Source: Achatina immaculata
Taxonomy: Eukaryota > Mollusca > Gastropoda > Stylommatophora > Achatinidae
Length of the DNA stretch: 64,000 nucleotides
Direction of reading: 5' to 3'
Assembly (NCBI GenBank): GCA_009760885.1
Contig: CM019702.1
Coordinates: 48,947,925-49,011,924, forward strand
Part shown: piece after piece, positions 18,899 to 31,900 of the stretch
Numbering within the stretch: position 1 is the first letter of the stretch
Layout of the letters: each line of letters starts with the position of its first letter
Position numbers and translations under genes: made by a program
The notes under the pieces: generated by a model
Databases searched by the model: none
Told to the model about the DNA's origin: nothing
Seen by the model: only the letters and a program-made list of their open reading frames with translations

Positions 18899-21800
18899 TT
18901 TTTTGTTTAATGATATTTTTTAAAACAATGTACAGATAAAAAAAAATGGTGAGGAGGAATAGCTGATGGTTTATAAGTGTATCATGGACTGCCACAACAG
19001 CCAACTGCACACAAACATAAACAGAACATAGATCATTTATTCATAACACAGAGGCATAAATTAAGCACATGAAAGCTTTTCCATAAGAGAATAACGATAA
19101 ACCATACATGAAGCCATTTTCTTTTTTTTCACAGTAACATAAGTTTTAAAAAAAAAAACAATAAACCATGATTTCTGCATCAGAAAACCACCTTCATCTG
19201 TGCCATTTTCTCATCACCACCTTGGGTGGGTAGGGATAGATCATTAAACACACATTTATACATTTCTAATCTGTAAAATTTTAAAATTTACACTGCATTT
19301 AAACCAAACACCCCCTCCCCTTTTTTTAAAAAAAAATACAATGGCACATGGGCTCTCTCCATTTTGGCCCCATTCTATCTGTCAAAAAAAAAAAAAGTTT
19401 TGATTGAAGTTACTGCTACAATACTCCACAGTTAGGATTCGATGTTGTGCGCATACCCCATAATAAAATCAGTCAGGACTTATGCCCTATTATATGCAGC
19501 CATGCTTGCATGCATCACAAATTCATAAACAACTACTTCTAAGCTTTCATGCAATATCATTTGTATAACTTTCTGAGTTTACCACACAAAAAAGTGCAGA
19601 AAAGAGAAGAGAAACAAAACAAAGCACACAAAAAAAAACACTTAAAAAGTCGTATTTCAGACAACTATGACATAAAAAAGCCACTCTAAAAAGTAGTATT
19701 TCAGACAACTAAAACAAAAACAAAAAAACACTTAAAAGTATTTCAGACAACTAAGACAAAAAAAAAAAACAAACCACCACAGGCTTGTTACACTGCCCTC
19801 TAACACACATCATCATAAATCTTTGGTAGAGTACAAGAAAACTGACAAGGATGTTCTTTGTCACAATTACCATAAAAGAGAGGTCAGGGTTTGAAGTTAG
19901 CTAAACATCCTTGTCTGGTGAACACTTGTTGTTATTGCAGGAAGTACAAACACATTTCATTCCATCAAAATGTATAGCTTTTTTTTTGTTTTTGTTTTGT
20001 TTTGGAGCACCAACAATATCAACAGTTATGAGATGCATGCATGCAGTAAAGCTGATGCTTGTATCTGTACAATATTTTCTGATATCCAGAAACTGACACA
20101 CTATGACATTCAAAATGACTAAATCAATTCATGTAAACTAAACAAAAAAAGCAACAAATTTAACACACAAAAAAAATTCAATTTTATCCTACAAATTCAT
20201 CAAAATGGATGAATCAATAAGCTAACCGGATGTATGACCATAACTAACCGGATGTATGACCATAATATGGAAAGAAATGTGTTTTCAGTGTGCAACATGG
20301 CAAATCAATCCGGCCGCTGTACCACTTTCCAGATGTGCACATATAAACATTAACTGTTTTCATTATTTAGCATGTTTATCATTAGGAATGTGATGTACTT
20401 TTTTTTTTTTTTTAAATGGACAAACTAATCAAGAATGCTCACAAAAGTTCCATCTAACCAGGTTCCACAAGAACTCTCCCACAAAATGAGAACTACTACT
20501 ACTACTACAGTGGTTGTCAGGGCAGAATCCATGAGCATTTTATACTGCAGGTATCAACTGCTGATACAGTATGCTTAAAAAGCAAAATACAGTTTTAGTC
20601 AATTTATCAATTAATTTTACATTTGTGACCTATAGCTTTCTCCCTTTCAAGTGACAGTTCTTTACTGATGTCATGAATGAGAGAAAAAAAAAATCATAAA
20701 ACTTTCTCATATACAGTTACCACAATAAAACCTAATTCAAACACAACTTGGAAAAGTCCCAATATCTTCCCCCAGTTTTTTTTTCCAATTTCATTATGAG
20801 CTTTATCACAACACATGAAAGCTAAGAAGTGACCAGAATTTACTGTATCACTTATCTGTGAACTCGACATTTAATAATCACGATTAAGAGATGAGAGTGA
20901 TTAGTTCCTTATGTAAAATCCTGGCAGGACATGAGACCAAATCAAAAAGAAACCACATATCAAGGGGCATAACCACTAAAAATATCAGAAACAAAATGTC
21001 CTCAAGTCTTTTTTTTTTCATATACTGTATTTTTCAACATTTTACATTCCTTTATTTGTGGTTACTTTCTAAACTTGCCCTTGTACAACATCAAACACTT
21101 TTATTAAGGTAAATGTCAGAAACATTTCCAGCCAAATTTCCCAAGATGAACTATTTATTATACTTCCAGAAATCTAACTAAGTAAAGGTCTGAGTTGCCT
21201 TACATCTACAATGCTAAGTCATCTGGACCACACACGTCAAAATTAATTATAAACTCCGTGCAAAATAACCTGGCTCTGATAAGAAATTTGGAACCAATGA
21301 TCCGTTATTTATAATCTTCGAGGACTTCCACGTTTTCTTCATTCTTGTTCTGGGTTTACGGCAAGGATAAAATATTATCCTCAAGGTCAGGCAGTTAAGA
21401 GACATTCACAGAGAAAAAAAAATCTGCTTTGAAACTGAATAAAATCAGAAGTCTAAGCCATACTTGTCTGTAAAGAGAGGAAGGAAAGGGCTCAGCCAAC
21501 TCTAAAAAACTAAGTACAGAACTAATAAGAAAGCTAGTAAAATTTAGCTTTAAATGTGCACACATGAAAAACCTGTCTTGTTCCTACAGTAAAGCTCATT
21601 TGCTCACATTTTACATTACAATTATGGCAATGACCATTCAATCCACTTTTTGGCCACAAATATTTTACTCAGTGCAATTATTAGCCACACATTCTAAACA
21701 TTTATTGGCCACAAATGTTCAATGCAATCTGTTTGTAAGAATTCTTCAAATGACTCTATATCATTAAAGCCAACATGGGCAGAATCTACGACATCCTGGT

Positions 21801-24800
21801 TTAATCACAAAGAAAACAAAACAAAACAAAAAACTGCCATGGTTTTAACTGTTACAGCAAGAAAAAAAAAACCAATTGAAAAACACCATAAAACAATAGA
21901 CAAAGCAAAATGTGTCACATTATACTGAAGTGTTCTCAATGTGAAATTAAAAGGAAAGAAAACAAAATAATCAATACTTTTTTTTTCTGGGTGCACTTCA
22001 CTAAGTGGAAGACTTGAACAAAGGCATGGTTATTATTTCACATGATTATGATAAAAAAGATGATGATATGCGAAGGGACAAATTTGCCCACATTTACAAA
22101 TCATGTAAAGGTTATGGTATGCTGCAGTGTGTTAAAACAGTTCAACAAAAAACCACCAACAACTGCCCTTCTTCAAACAATCCACAAAAATGATCAAGGC
22201 AGTGTTTTTGGAAACAGCTGGCAATGTGAAACAGCAACTGCATTTCTCAGTATGGTAGCAATTTTGTAACAAGAATACTTTTTTTTTAAAAAAATACTCA
22301 AATGATATCAGTATCTGCAACACTAAATTATTTCCTAGCAAACTGGGTGATTATTAAAGCTGAAGATTTGGATGGGGAGAGAAGAAGCGGATTCTGCAGA
22401 AAACGCAACTTGGCAACAATGTTATCAGAAACACCAATAATTTTGCCATTAATGTAGGATGAAGGAATGATCCAACAACCACTGACAACATCAAGTATTG
22501 CCAACTATTATGGAATTCCTTGCTTGAAACTGGCTCATGTAATGAAAATGAGATTAAACGGTCTTGATTTCTGCTCCCCAAATTACCGCCATGTTAGACT
22601 GGCATCATGGTGTTATCCTCCATTCTTATCAACCACTCGGCAACAGGTGATCACACAGCCTAAGATCTACAGGTGCAGTTGTCTTCACAATCAACAACTT
22701 CAATTTCCAAAAACACTAGCAAAGATAGAATACTGACCTAAGAGTCCTTTTCCAACATCCATGCTCTGCTTAAGATTTCGTCATATATTTTTTAAAATGT
22801 TGTTTGCAACAAATGTCACCCTGCATCACACGAATTTCATTTTATACAATAAACTTAAAGAAAGAACATGCATATTATTTTACCTCAAAGCAAGGACATT
22901 ACCTCAGGCAAACATATGAGCAAATCACATCAGTGCCAACTGGAGAACACTAATACAGTAACATAAAGAAAAACCAGACACAAACCAAATCAGCAGTGCA
23001 AAATACAAAAGATACAAACATGTGCATAATGCAAGTCTGACCATACGTGACCAATCGCTTTGTGAGAGAAATGTAAAAATGTGAAGATTTAAAGTCTTTT
23101 GGTGAATGCTTAATGAGCATAAGGAGGGGAGAGAAGAGAGAAGAAATGTTTACAAGTTCTCGTTGCAATGCAGGGATTAGATATTAAAAGCACTTAGATA
23201 AGGGAGAATCTGTTTAAAAAATGGCATACAATAAAAATATAAACTGTTTTCCAGGCCACAATTTCCTTCTTCACGTCTGCTTTCCTTTCTTGTTTAATAT
23301 GACTACATGAAAACCACAAGGCAGAGCTACAAAGTATGAGAGGCCACAAAAAGAACATACACACTGAGAAAATAAATACGTCCAATAACACTACAACAAC
23401 AGATTTGGGAGAGTCGAGCTTGTATTTCTCATATAAAAAGCAACATTCACTTATTTAAGTTATCCAGAAAGATTTTCAGCTGTACATTGTTTCCCCCACC
23501 CTCCCCGGGCCATCAAGCAATGATCTGCAATCATATCCCCCTCCACCAACCCGTGTTTTGCACGCACAGCGGCTCCATGTGCAATAATGAAAGTGATACC
23601 TGCAGCTGGGGCATGGGGGCAACATTTATAAATACATTAAACAACTGTCATCAATGTTTTCTCTCATTACGAAAAACCTACAAAAAATACATTTATTGAC
23701 CCTTCATATCATATGCCAAGTTCAGCTGAAATTTTATGTTTTTGTATTCCCATAAACTGCAAACTGCAAGAGTGTCTTCTTGTTGACCTTTCCCATAGTC
23801 ATCTTCATGAACCACAGAAATGCATACTTTTTCACAGACATATAACAAACTAGCATCTTCACATCTGATTACACTTTCGTCCTTTAAACACCATATTTCT
23901 CTGAAACTCTTAACCAAAAGATGAACATCAACAGGAAATTAAACATATCACTCCATACCATTAGTGGCCATACCTAGACATAATTCATTGCGTGAAAAAA
24001 AAAAATCTGTACACATAAATGCGCTGTACAGTAAACCAACTCCCGTATATATATTGTACCAAGCCCAAAGTTAAATAGTGAAAGGAGATTGTATGTACAT
24101 TAACAACATGGAGATCATATATAAAAAAAAAAATAATTGCAGAGTATTGAAGTAGCAAAACATGTGAGCTTTGTCACACAAGATATCTGACAGTGTTAAA
24201 TATCAGGTGATTCACAACATGCAACCCAAGAAACAACTATCTCACACAGCTCCGTTACACGCGATATTACTAATGGCTAAATCTACCAGACCACGTATGC
24301 AATTCTTTCCTGCTGATAAACTGGGGACATGATTGCCCCGAAAAAAAAACAAAAAAACATCACATCCAGATTTTGATGGTACATTTGGTGAATGGAAAAA
24401 CTCGATGATGGTCCATTAAATACATTTATCCAGTTAAAAATAACAACTGAGCTAGATTTTTTTTTTAATGGGGAAAAAAGATTACACATTATTTTAAAGA
24501 GTAAAACTGTTTTGAAATGAACACAGCGTATTGTAGGTTAACATCAACAAAGGCAGATATTTTCACCAAAAGCTGTCCTGTAGCCAAACAAATTTGCAGC
24601 TCCATGATGCTCAGAAACCTGTCAAATCTGTAGCACATCTATATCCCACAAAAAAAACATGCTACTAGCTATTTTAGTCCCTTTCAATATTAAAATCAGT
24701 TAAGATTTGAACACTATCTCATTTCATGCATACTCTATGTGTCCGCTGCTATTCGTACTGTACCCTGATGTATAAAAAAAAGTTTAAACTTTTATGCATT

Positions 24801-27553
24801 GGCAGAGTGCAGTTTAAATAAACTATGAACTACAACACCCTCAAGTCTATGAAAGGTTAACAGTTTATCTTGGAAATGAGCAACTCTAAAATATTGATAT
24901 CTCAATCTACACAGCAGATTACTACAAATAAACAAACAAAAAAACTCTTCAAATCCAGATTCTGCCATGTGTCTATAGCATTAATTCAAATTTTTGAAAA
25001 TCTGAACTCATTTCATTATCAGCATTTTGTTCACGATGACTGAGGTATGGTTAAATGGATGTGAAGAAATAACCCGGAAGAAGTAAGATGACAATGCTGA
25101 TGACTGACTGGTGCAGAACACCTTATGGCAAGTGCAGCAGTGCAAAATAATGCCATGTGAAAGATAACATTTTCTTGTTTCCCCTGCTATGAATTCTTGA
25201 GGTGGTCCACTGGCAGAAGACATCAATGAAACATATCTACTGTCTTGTGCAAAAATCAAGGCAATACATCAATTTCGGCTCATGATAAGTTTTTGAGCGG
25301 AGGCATAACCTAAAGATAACAAAGGAATAATACCTGAAACAATTCTATTTAGTTTATAATTTTATTTATGCCCTCATCTAGAAAGCTGGCAGACAGTTAT
25401 CTGAGTGAACTTATTGGGTAATCCTTATTCCAATCAAATCTGTTCATGGTAAATTTTGTATATGTGTTTTTTTTTATATTTTTAAAAATTTGTTTTCCTT
25501 TCTTTTTTTTTAAAAATTCTTCCCAAACTTGTCTTGACATTTTTAGCCCTCTCATCTGCATCTAAGAGCCTGGTCCCACTAAATCTGGAGTCAGGATAAT
25601 TCACACAGTTCTCTCCTGGCTGTGGTAAGTGTCCCATCCATAATCTGTCTCAGAACCATATGCTCTGATCTGACTTGGTCACATCAGTTTGGGTAATTCA
25701 GGTACACCGCATGGACGACACAAGGTCTGGAATCCATTCCCTCATGGACACTTGTTCTTTTTGGTATTAATTTTCCAAGCTTTGCAACCCCCCCCCCCAA
25801 AAAAAAAAAACATAACCACTTCTAACCACTTGTAACAATGCAAATATATTTTGTTATTTGTCTCTTGAACACTACCCAACACTCAAATTGCCTGGACCTA
25901 TAGCCAAACCTGCTTGAATGATATCGGGGCATTAAATGTGAAAAAGAATTAAAAAGAACACATTTCTGGCCCATATGAGTTGAAAAAAACTTCCCTGCCA
26001 CAAGAGGACATATCGTAGTCACCACACAAATTCTTCACAAGAGATTCCCCTGCTTGCTTCAGAACAATTTAAATGTTACTTATATATAATGGTTGCACTG
26101 AAATCAATAACATGCCAATAATACTCAGTATGAGAGGTGTGAAGTACATTAAAGGTTCATGTGTTTATGATTCCGAATAACGTGCGCAGTACAACCATGA
26201 CGAATTTTGAAAAAAAAAAAATAATAATAATAATAAAAACTTAAGAAAGATAAGGCACTGTTGTAGTTTAATACTTCTGAAGCTGGTTACATGAATACAA
26301 CACGAAAACATGTCTCGATTAATCTTAACATTTTAATTACAATGTTACAATAAAGCTCTTTTACCAGACTTTCTGGCAGGCGACGTACAAACTTTTTTTC
26401 TCCTTCTCTGTCCTCTCCCTGAATTTAGAGAAAATCGATCAGCTTGAGGGAGGAGCTAGAGCAGAATTAAATGTGTAGCAAATCTAGGGTGCTCCTCTCT
26501 CACGTCAGTGCAAGAGTTAAAAAAAAAAAACAAAACAAAAAATGTGCGTGCGTGCATGCAAATCGAACAGGGACAGCAAAATGAGAAACTCCAGTACTGA
26601 TACAATATGCATAACTGCTGTGGATTACAAATATGCAAGTGCACCACATTTTTCCAGTATTACTAATCTCAGACTTCTGCACTGAGATATCGGGGCCTCA
26701 GTAACCGTTTATATTTAAAAGAAAAAAAAAAAACCATAATAACCTACACTGAGGGGGAAAAAACATAATTATGATTCGACGAATCTAGATTATTAAGATA
26801 GGATTATATGCTACTCATTTTCTTTTTCTGTTGTAGGACTCTTGTTAGACTAGTGAAATAACGCTCGTGGAACACCAACACTTTTTATCATCATTCATCA
26901 CGGTGTCATGTTGTACTGGGAAATGACACAATGCTGATTTATGGCAGTTCAAAAACTATTAAAAAAACCCTCCCCCTCCCCAAAACCATGGAACAAACCC
27001 ACATAACTGGATTTTTATTTTTAAAAGTGGCTCATGGGGGGACAAGGAGTTCATAAACACAAAAGCATGTGTGAATTCTTTCAACCTCTTGTCTACATCT
27101 GAGCAGAAATCAACACATATCACATAAAAATTACCTCTGGTAACCCCAAGATGTCATCTGGAGTTAAAATTATTCAACAAGGGGAAAGAAAAAAAACAAA
27201 TCAATTTGTCTTCAACTTGTCTTTTGGTTCGTCATATTAAACTGTCTTGCATATCTTGAAAAGTTTCACGTCACTGCACCATATGCACCTTTGAAAACAG
27301 AAGTAGGCATTTTCTAACGCTCCATATTTCACATTACAGAAACCAAAAATCATACCAAAGATCTGGCTCATTTGCACGGCTAGGACAAGTGCAATCACTA
27401 TATAACGTAGGTCCAAGGGACTTGTGTGAAACAACAATATGTGTTGCAGAGAATTCCTTTTCATCACTGAAAATATGTATATCAGCACATCCAGTAGCAA
27501 ATCTTTATAAACACAGAAATCCTGCACCACAAATGTAACAAAATGCCACAGGG
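18899..27553 (-). other. FOXN3: Presumed FOXN3 3' UTR and downstream sequence, no ORF, few recognisable transposons
   Basis: This 8.65-kb stretch between the FOXN3 stop and the minisatellite has no convincing coding frame. It lacks the LINE and DNA-transposon debris that fills the rest of the window. It is AT-rich with many A-runs on + (T-runs in the FOXN3 sense). Small local duplications exist, such as three copies of a tttcagacaactaa phrase at about 19650-19755 and a doubled aaccggatgtatgaccataa at 20223-20265. Depletion of insertions fits a long transcribed 3' UTR under some constraint. That is inference and RNA evidence is lacking. Confidence 0.5.
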
Positions 27554-28965
27554 CTAAGATAAGGCAGCTTTCTTCTTTGAGAATCGAGTGAAGTGGGGGC
27601 TTTTGTGTACAGCCCCTGTTGCAGATGGTGAATTAGAGATGCCAGTTTTAGTGTTTTTGCTGCCAGATGCCCTTGTAGCATCTCCATGAGTGTCTGCCTT
27701 AACATTGCTGCTGCCAGATGCTGCAGAAGGAGACAGCTGAGCTGTATGTCTGCTCTCTGCAGTTCTCTCACCTCTAGCTGAAGCTGCTGCTTCTCTAAGC
27801 TTTGCTGGCGCATCCCCGGCTGGGGATATGATCTCTCCATTTGCAAAGGGAAGCAAAGCTGATGTCTGCACTTTATCAGTAGAAGATTCACCACACTCTC
27901 TTAGATCATCATGAACACAATCAACACTACTGGTGGCTAGCTGCTTCTCTTGCGGTGTTACATGTCTCTCATGAACATATGCTGCTGTCTTGATAATGTT
28001 ATTACTGTTTAAGCTATCGGAACTTAACACAGGTTTGCTGGTCTCAGATGCAGTATGCCCATTTCCATTTTCAGGCGTTATACTACCAGAATTTTCTGCA
28101 TCTGCTTTTTTCTTCAATAAAGACGACTGCGCCTTTTTAGATGTCCCTTTTTTGGGAAGTTCTTTCTTAGTTACAGAACTCTTGGTAATAATTTTACCTG
28201 TTTTGCCACCTGTTGCTGAAATATTTCTATCACTAACTGAATCAGCCAACTTGCTCAATGCACCAAATGTTTTTGATAACTTCAGCTTGTGCTTTCCTGC
28301 AGGTCCTTTTCTGCCATGTTTTCTGTTTGAACTGTTCTTTGTGGGTAACTTGCTCTTCAGCGGGGGACTGGAAACTTCAGGATCTACACCAGCAGGAGAT
28401 TTGGGAGCTTTTGCCTTAATGCTCTTTAAACGACTTGTATTTCCTGACATGTTCCTTGCAGAAGCTTTTCCCGGCTTCATTAACGAGTATTCTTCTGTGT
28501 CATACTTTCCATTATTCCCTGCATTTTTCCTCTTGCTTACGCTTCTCTTTCTCCGACTCTCCTCTTCCTTCTTCTGGATGCCAATGACCGACTTACTGCT
28601 CTCATCCCTCGATTTTTTACTCATTCTTCGTTTCTTTTCTCCTCTTTGCTCCTTTTCACTGCTACCATTTTCTTTCTTCTTTATTGGAGAGCCAGCGTCT
28701 GGACTGGTACTGCTGCTATGATGATTCATTAGCAGCCCTGCCAGGTTCAGCAGAGCACTCGCTCCCTCATGTATTTTCTTCTGTTCATCATCTTCACTTT
28801 CTTCAACCACTGCCGCTGATCCCTTGCCAGCAGCCGATGTGCTGCCACCTTCATTCTGCATATCTATCTTCAACTTTTTGTTGGAGGGCAGATCACCGTC
28901 GACATCATCTTTATCATCACTGTCCCACTGCATGTCAGACTGATATTCCGAGTCACATTCTTCAT
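27554..28965 (-). CDS. FOXN3: FOXN3 last coding exon, long Lys/Ser-rich tail
   Basis: The acceptor is attttgacag and the first two bases complete a split Asp codon. The exon encodes 470 residues to TAG. It begins [20 protein letters not shown], then [20 protein letters not shown], the family's conserved C-terminal box. Human FOXN3 ends about 35 residues after that box. Here about 400 more residues follow, rich in Lys, Ser, Gly and Ala, with basic clusters such as [15 protein letters not shown] and [11 protein letters not shown]. No known domain was recognised in the tail. The antisense open frame at 27990-28721 is a compositional shadow. Confidence 0.93.
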
Positions 28966-31900
28966 CTGTCAAAATGAGAAAAGAATGAAGTCTAAACAAA
29001 ACAAAACAACAATAAGTGAGAGGAATTTAGCAACTACATTATGAAATTTTTTTAAAAGGTGTGTGCATCAGACAAATGAATCATCACAGATGTCAGAATT
29101 ACGTCCCATTTTTAAATTCATCATTTGCGCACAACCAATCAATTCCTAAACTTTGTAGCATAAACTTGCAGGTGCAGTTAAAAAAAAAAAAAAGAATGAA
29201 ACTCAATAGATTTATAGAAGTGTCTTTCCTGCTGACCTCTATAATCCCGTTAAGTGAAGTCAAATAATAAATAAAAATACTCTCACAATTTGAAAGTTTA
29301 ACAACTGTCCCACGGTATCCCTTTAATCCTTAAAGTTACAGAATTTTGCAAAATGTGTAAACTTATTCTTCCTCGCGCAAAAGATGACTTTATAAGAGTT
29401 TATAAACTAACTAAACATATAAACATTTTTGTTTATCCTACATAAATCAGCTTTCTGCATTGGCAGTTCTTACTGAATACAATGTGCAGGTGGAGACTAA
29501 CTAACATTATAATATTTGTTAACGCAAGCAATGAAAGTTTTATTGACTCTTTTAAAAAATTAATACAAAATACCTGACACCTCACATCAGGTAGTTAATT
29601 TTTATAACTATGATGCAGAGAACCATCAAAATACACAAAAAATGAAGTAACCCATAAGTAACAGTAACAGCTCAATCTGAATGGTAAAAAAAAAAAAAAA
29701 CCAGTAACTGTCCAGGGGTGAAGACACCTGTCCGATGAGGCAATCAACCCCATTGCTGATATGATAGCGTCAGGGTTAGCCAACCATAGCTGACCAAGAC
29801 CCTGTCCCACTTCTCCGTGGTACACCCAGTAACAGGCCTAGCCTGGTTAACAGTGGGATTGCCATAGTCCCCATGGTGGTGGAGTCTACTGAAGAATCAT
29901 TGCACACTCCCTGCTTTTTAGCTGACTCTGGGACTGAAAAAATAGCTGCCATAACCCACTCCCACACAGATACGATGTTGTTCCTCAACACCTCTACCTC
30001 ATCGGCTGCAAAGAACAACAGCTCGCAGTTACAGGGAGTTCGTACAAGTTCAGCAGTCCAAATGGGTACTGCAGAACAGCTACAATGCAAAATTTCATCA
30101 AGAAGGAAATAGAAAATGCAAAATTTCAACAAGAAGAAACAGAAAATGCAAAATTTCAACAAGAAGAAACAGAAAATGCAAATTCTTTCCCTCCAAACTC
30201 AGATCTTACTATGTGGGCTGAGAAACTCTTCACTGATCTGACAAGCATCAGTATAGTCAAGATGTAAGAGAAGTTCATCAGCTGTCTCAGCAGCATGCCT
30301 CAACAAATATGACAGAACTGAAACAATAGACTGAAACATACAATTCTGTTCGTCGCCATATCTATTTCTAAAAACGTTTGGTCCACTGTCATTTTATTTG
30401 TGACTATTGTGTCAATTTTTGTGACAGAGGAAAAACTACCACAATGCTATTTTTATTTGGGGGGGGGGGGGGGGGGGAAGAGGGAGGAAGAAGAGAGAGA
30501 ACAAGAAAATCATGTTTCATTACTGCACAATGAAACATGGATAAATTAAAGAACAACTGACCGAAATTCACTGTGCACACTTGATTTTTTACAAACATAT
30601 TCATCAAATAACAATGCTATGTCTAATATCTGCTTCAAAAAAAATACTGTGAATTTACTTCAACAATCGCTGTTGGCAAGATCTTCAGCTGCCGTGCGTG
30701 GAGCGGTGCTCCTCCCGGCCAATGAAGGAATTTGCAAATGAGGTTGCAGCGCAGCATCACTGCGGAAAGGGTGGTAGAAAGGATAAAGCGAAGCAAACAG
30801 TCAAATCATAGCACCTCTGGTCTGGAGGTCGGCCACGTCCTGAGTGCAGTCATGTCGGGTGAAATGCATGAACCGGCTTGTCCCAGAGGTTAAGACACTG
30901 CTGGCGAGACTCTTCAAATGCCACGCTCCCGGTTAAGGAAGTAAATGCGGAAAAGAAATAAAGGTTGCTGTGCGGAGCCGATGGGAAAAGGTGGTGGAAA
31001 GTGAAGTTTAACCGGTATGTCCAGTAGTATCGCTACGAGAGCTATACCACGGCACCTCTGCTCTAGAGGCCGCCCACGTCCGAAATACACCTACACTGGT
31101 GAAATATGCCTAAACCGGCACACACCAGGGGTGGAACTTGATGGCTAGACATGTCATGCCACCTCCGCTCTAGAGGTCGGTAACGCCTGATAAACACCCA
31201 TACTGGTGAATTTTGCCTAAACCAGCTCATACCAGGGGTGAATCTTGAAGGCTATGCATGTCACAGTACCTCTGCTCTAGAGGTCGGTCACGTCCCAAAC
31301 ACGCCCATACTGGGATAATGCCTAAACCGGCTCAACCCAGGGGTAGAAGTCACTAGTGGCGAGGATTCGTCCTCCTGGACAAAAGCTCCATCCTGGTCAC
31401 AACTAGGAAGGGTAGCGGCCACGACCGCAAAATGCTGAAGTCGGAGACACTGGACCAGGGAAGTCTAGATAGGCAACCACCTCTCACCCGGCGGGGATGT
31501 TTGCGTATCCTAATCACGCTGAGGTTTTCCGGTGAGAAAGTCCAACTCTGGACTGGATGGGCATCCACCTCTCACCCAGCGGTGATACACGGCTATCTCA
31601 AAACACGTCGAGGTTTTCCGGTGAGAAAGTCCAACTCTGGCTGGGTGGGCTACCGCCTCTCACCCAGCGGGGATGCACTGATATCCTAAACACGTCGAGG
31701 TCTTCCGGTGAGAAAGTCCAACCCTAGACTAAACTGGTGCAATGAAAACCACGGTGTCACGCAATCCCGCTTCCGATACCCACCAAGAATACAGGCTAAA
31801 GCACTGTGATACTCTGAACCCCTTGTGGTCCTTTCATGGATCTCGTGTGGTCTATTTCGGACCACACAGGGGACCACGGGACCTAACGAGGACCACAGGC

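Noticed and set aside
27990..28721. 243-residue open frame on the + strand
   Set aside because: It is exactly antisense to the Lys/Ser-rich FOXN3 last exon. Lys codons reverse to Leu/Phe codons and rarely make stops. The FOXN3 reading is supported by phase-matched exons and homology.
31432..31689. Open + strand frame over the 90-bp repeats, with repeated Ser/Gly/Arg motifs
   Set aside because: The frame changes between units, and the block is bounded as a retroposon by target-site duplications. No coding evidence.
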